A stretch of 62,912 nt of DNA from Dysgonomonas sp. ZJ279 (GTDB taxonomy: Bacteria; Bacteroidota; Bacteroidia; Bacteroidales; Dysgonomonadaceae): NCBI RefSeq assembly GCF_011039205.1, contig NZ_JAAKEL010000019.1, positions 1 through 62,912 of the forward strand. Reading direction: 5' to 3'. The notes under the pieces are model-generated. The model did no database searches. It worked only from the letters and a program-made list of their open reading frames with translations, and had not been told where the DNA came from. Position 1 is the stretch's first letter; each line of letters begins with the position of its first letter. The translations under genes and the position numbers were made by a program. Below, in pieces: positions 62,387 through 62,912 of the stretch.

Positions 62387-62779
62387 TCAATAGAAAGACA
62401 CAAAGTAAATATCGTCTTTCGTCCTTTTTATGGAAATAAAAGAGTCAGGTAATACCCAACAACTGAGAGTGTAGTCATAATCGTACTGTTCGTGGAGATA
62501 AGTGATATAGTTATCCATCTCGTCTAAGTTATCAAGGAAGATATAGGAGGTATTACAGTTATTGTTTTCATCAAAGGTGCAGGAGAGGGTTGCTTTTTCG
62601 TCATCGAACAGAAGCTCGATTACATTCTCCGTCATTCCTTTTTCAATGTATTCGGCTACATACATCGGATTGTCGGAATAACCTTCTTTGATTTCGTCAT
62701 GGGATAGCCTGAGCACTAAAGAAGAACAATTTATCAGTATTGCACAATATTCCGTTGAGATTGTTTGCTGTGTTGTCAT
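62387..62779 (-). CDS. hypothetical island protein
   Basis: The 130-residue acidic protein is not recognised. It has MTTQQTISTEYCAILINCSS, a helical EYIEKGMTENVIELLFDD and a C-terminal beta-rich stretch (SCWVLPDSFISIKRTKDDIY). No signal or membrane helix. The acidic profile is compatible with an anti-restriction or regulatory protein, but that is a guess. Confidence 0.55.
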   Translation of the reverse strand: MTTQQTISTEYCAILINCSSLVLRLSHDEIKEGYSDNPMYVAEYIEKGMTENVIELLFDDEKATLSCTFDENNNCNTSYIFLDNLDEMDNYITYLHEQYDYDYTLSCWVLPDSFISIKRTKDDIYFVSFY

Positions 62780-62912
62780 ATATACGTCCGCTTTTAAGCC
62801 TGATTAGTTAATCAAGCCGATATAAATATTAAGTGATTAATTTATATCTCTGCGGTATTGAGTCGTCAGTTATAATTTTTAGTCAAACTGACAAGAAGCA
62901 GGATGTAAATAC

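Overview
The window is AT-rich DNA from a member of the Bacteroidota, most likely order Bacteroidales (a Dysgonomonas-like genome is a guess). Evidence for this: promoters of the TAnnTTTG type, a BtuG-type surface lipoprotein behind a cobalamin riboswitch, a type IX secretion plug protein, a Rho factor with a long low-complexity insert, many SusD/TonB-era style lipoproteins with CSSDD after the lipobox, and Bacteroides-type mob genes.

Region 1 (about 1-23.8 kb) is the virion, lysis and modification module of a Mu-like contractile-tailed phage. The packaging and head block is on the minus strand: small and large terminase, gp36-like connector, a portal/gpF fusion with a nuclease-like tail, gpG, and a gp37-like gene that is cut short at the left edge. 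The rest is on the plus strand: ClpP-type protease/scaffold, capsid, tail sheath, tail tube, a frameshifted tail chaperone, tape measure, baseplate hub, spike and J-like proteins, holin, endolysin, unimolecular spanin, three fibre genes and an adenine methylase. No transposase, integrase, repressor or replication gene is seen. An 18/19-base direct repeat lies at both edges (142-160 and 23856-23874). Between the last fibre gene and the methylase is a 126-base stretch with four interlocking inverted repeats that form mutually exclusive structures.

Region 2 (23.8-53.5 kb) is chromosomal core. It holds a 5'-truncated acetyltransferase, small membrane and lipoproteins, tRNA-Ala(GGC), oxyR, a YggS-type PLP protein, an ECF sigma factor, htpG, a cobalamin-riboswitch-controlled BtuG-like lipoprotein, a glycosyltransferase, a PhzF-like protein, a siderophore receptor with a PepSY partner, yebC, a T9SS plug protein, a very large TamB-like protein, an rRNA-methyltransferase-like protein, tilS, a zinc exporter, rho, and two secreted fibre-like paralogues around a DinB-like gene.

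Region 3 (53.5 kb to the end) looks like part of a mobilizable island. It carries a Fic protein with an AbiEi-like N-terminus, a 24-base tandem repeat array in the divergent promoter region, and an HTH antitoxin/AbiEii nucleotidyltransferase toxin pair. These are followed by an XRE regulator with a clear inverted-repeat operator, an excisionase-like protein, a DUF3408 protein, an oriT-like palindrome, a relaxosome protein, a relaxase and a membrane coiled-coil protein, then a methyltransferase. No integrase or conjugation apparatus is in view; the island probably continues beyond the right edge.

All functional names come from reading the translations by eye; no database search was run.
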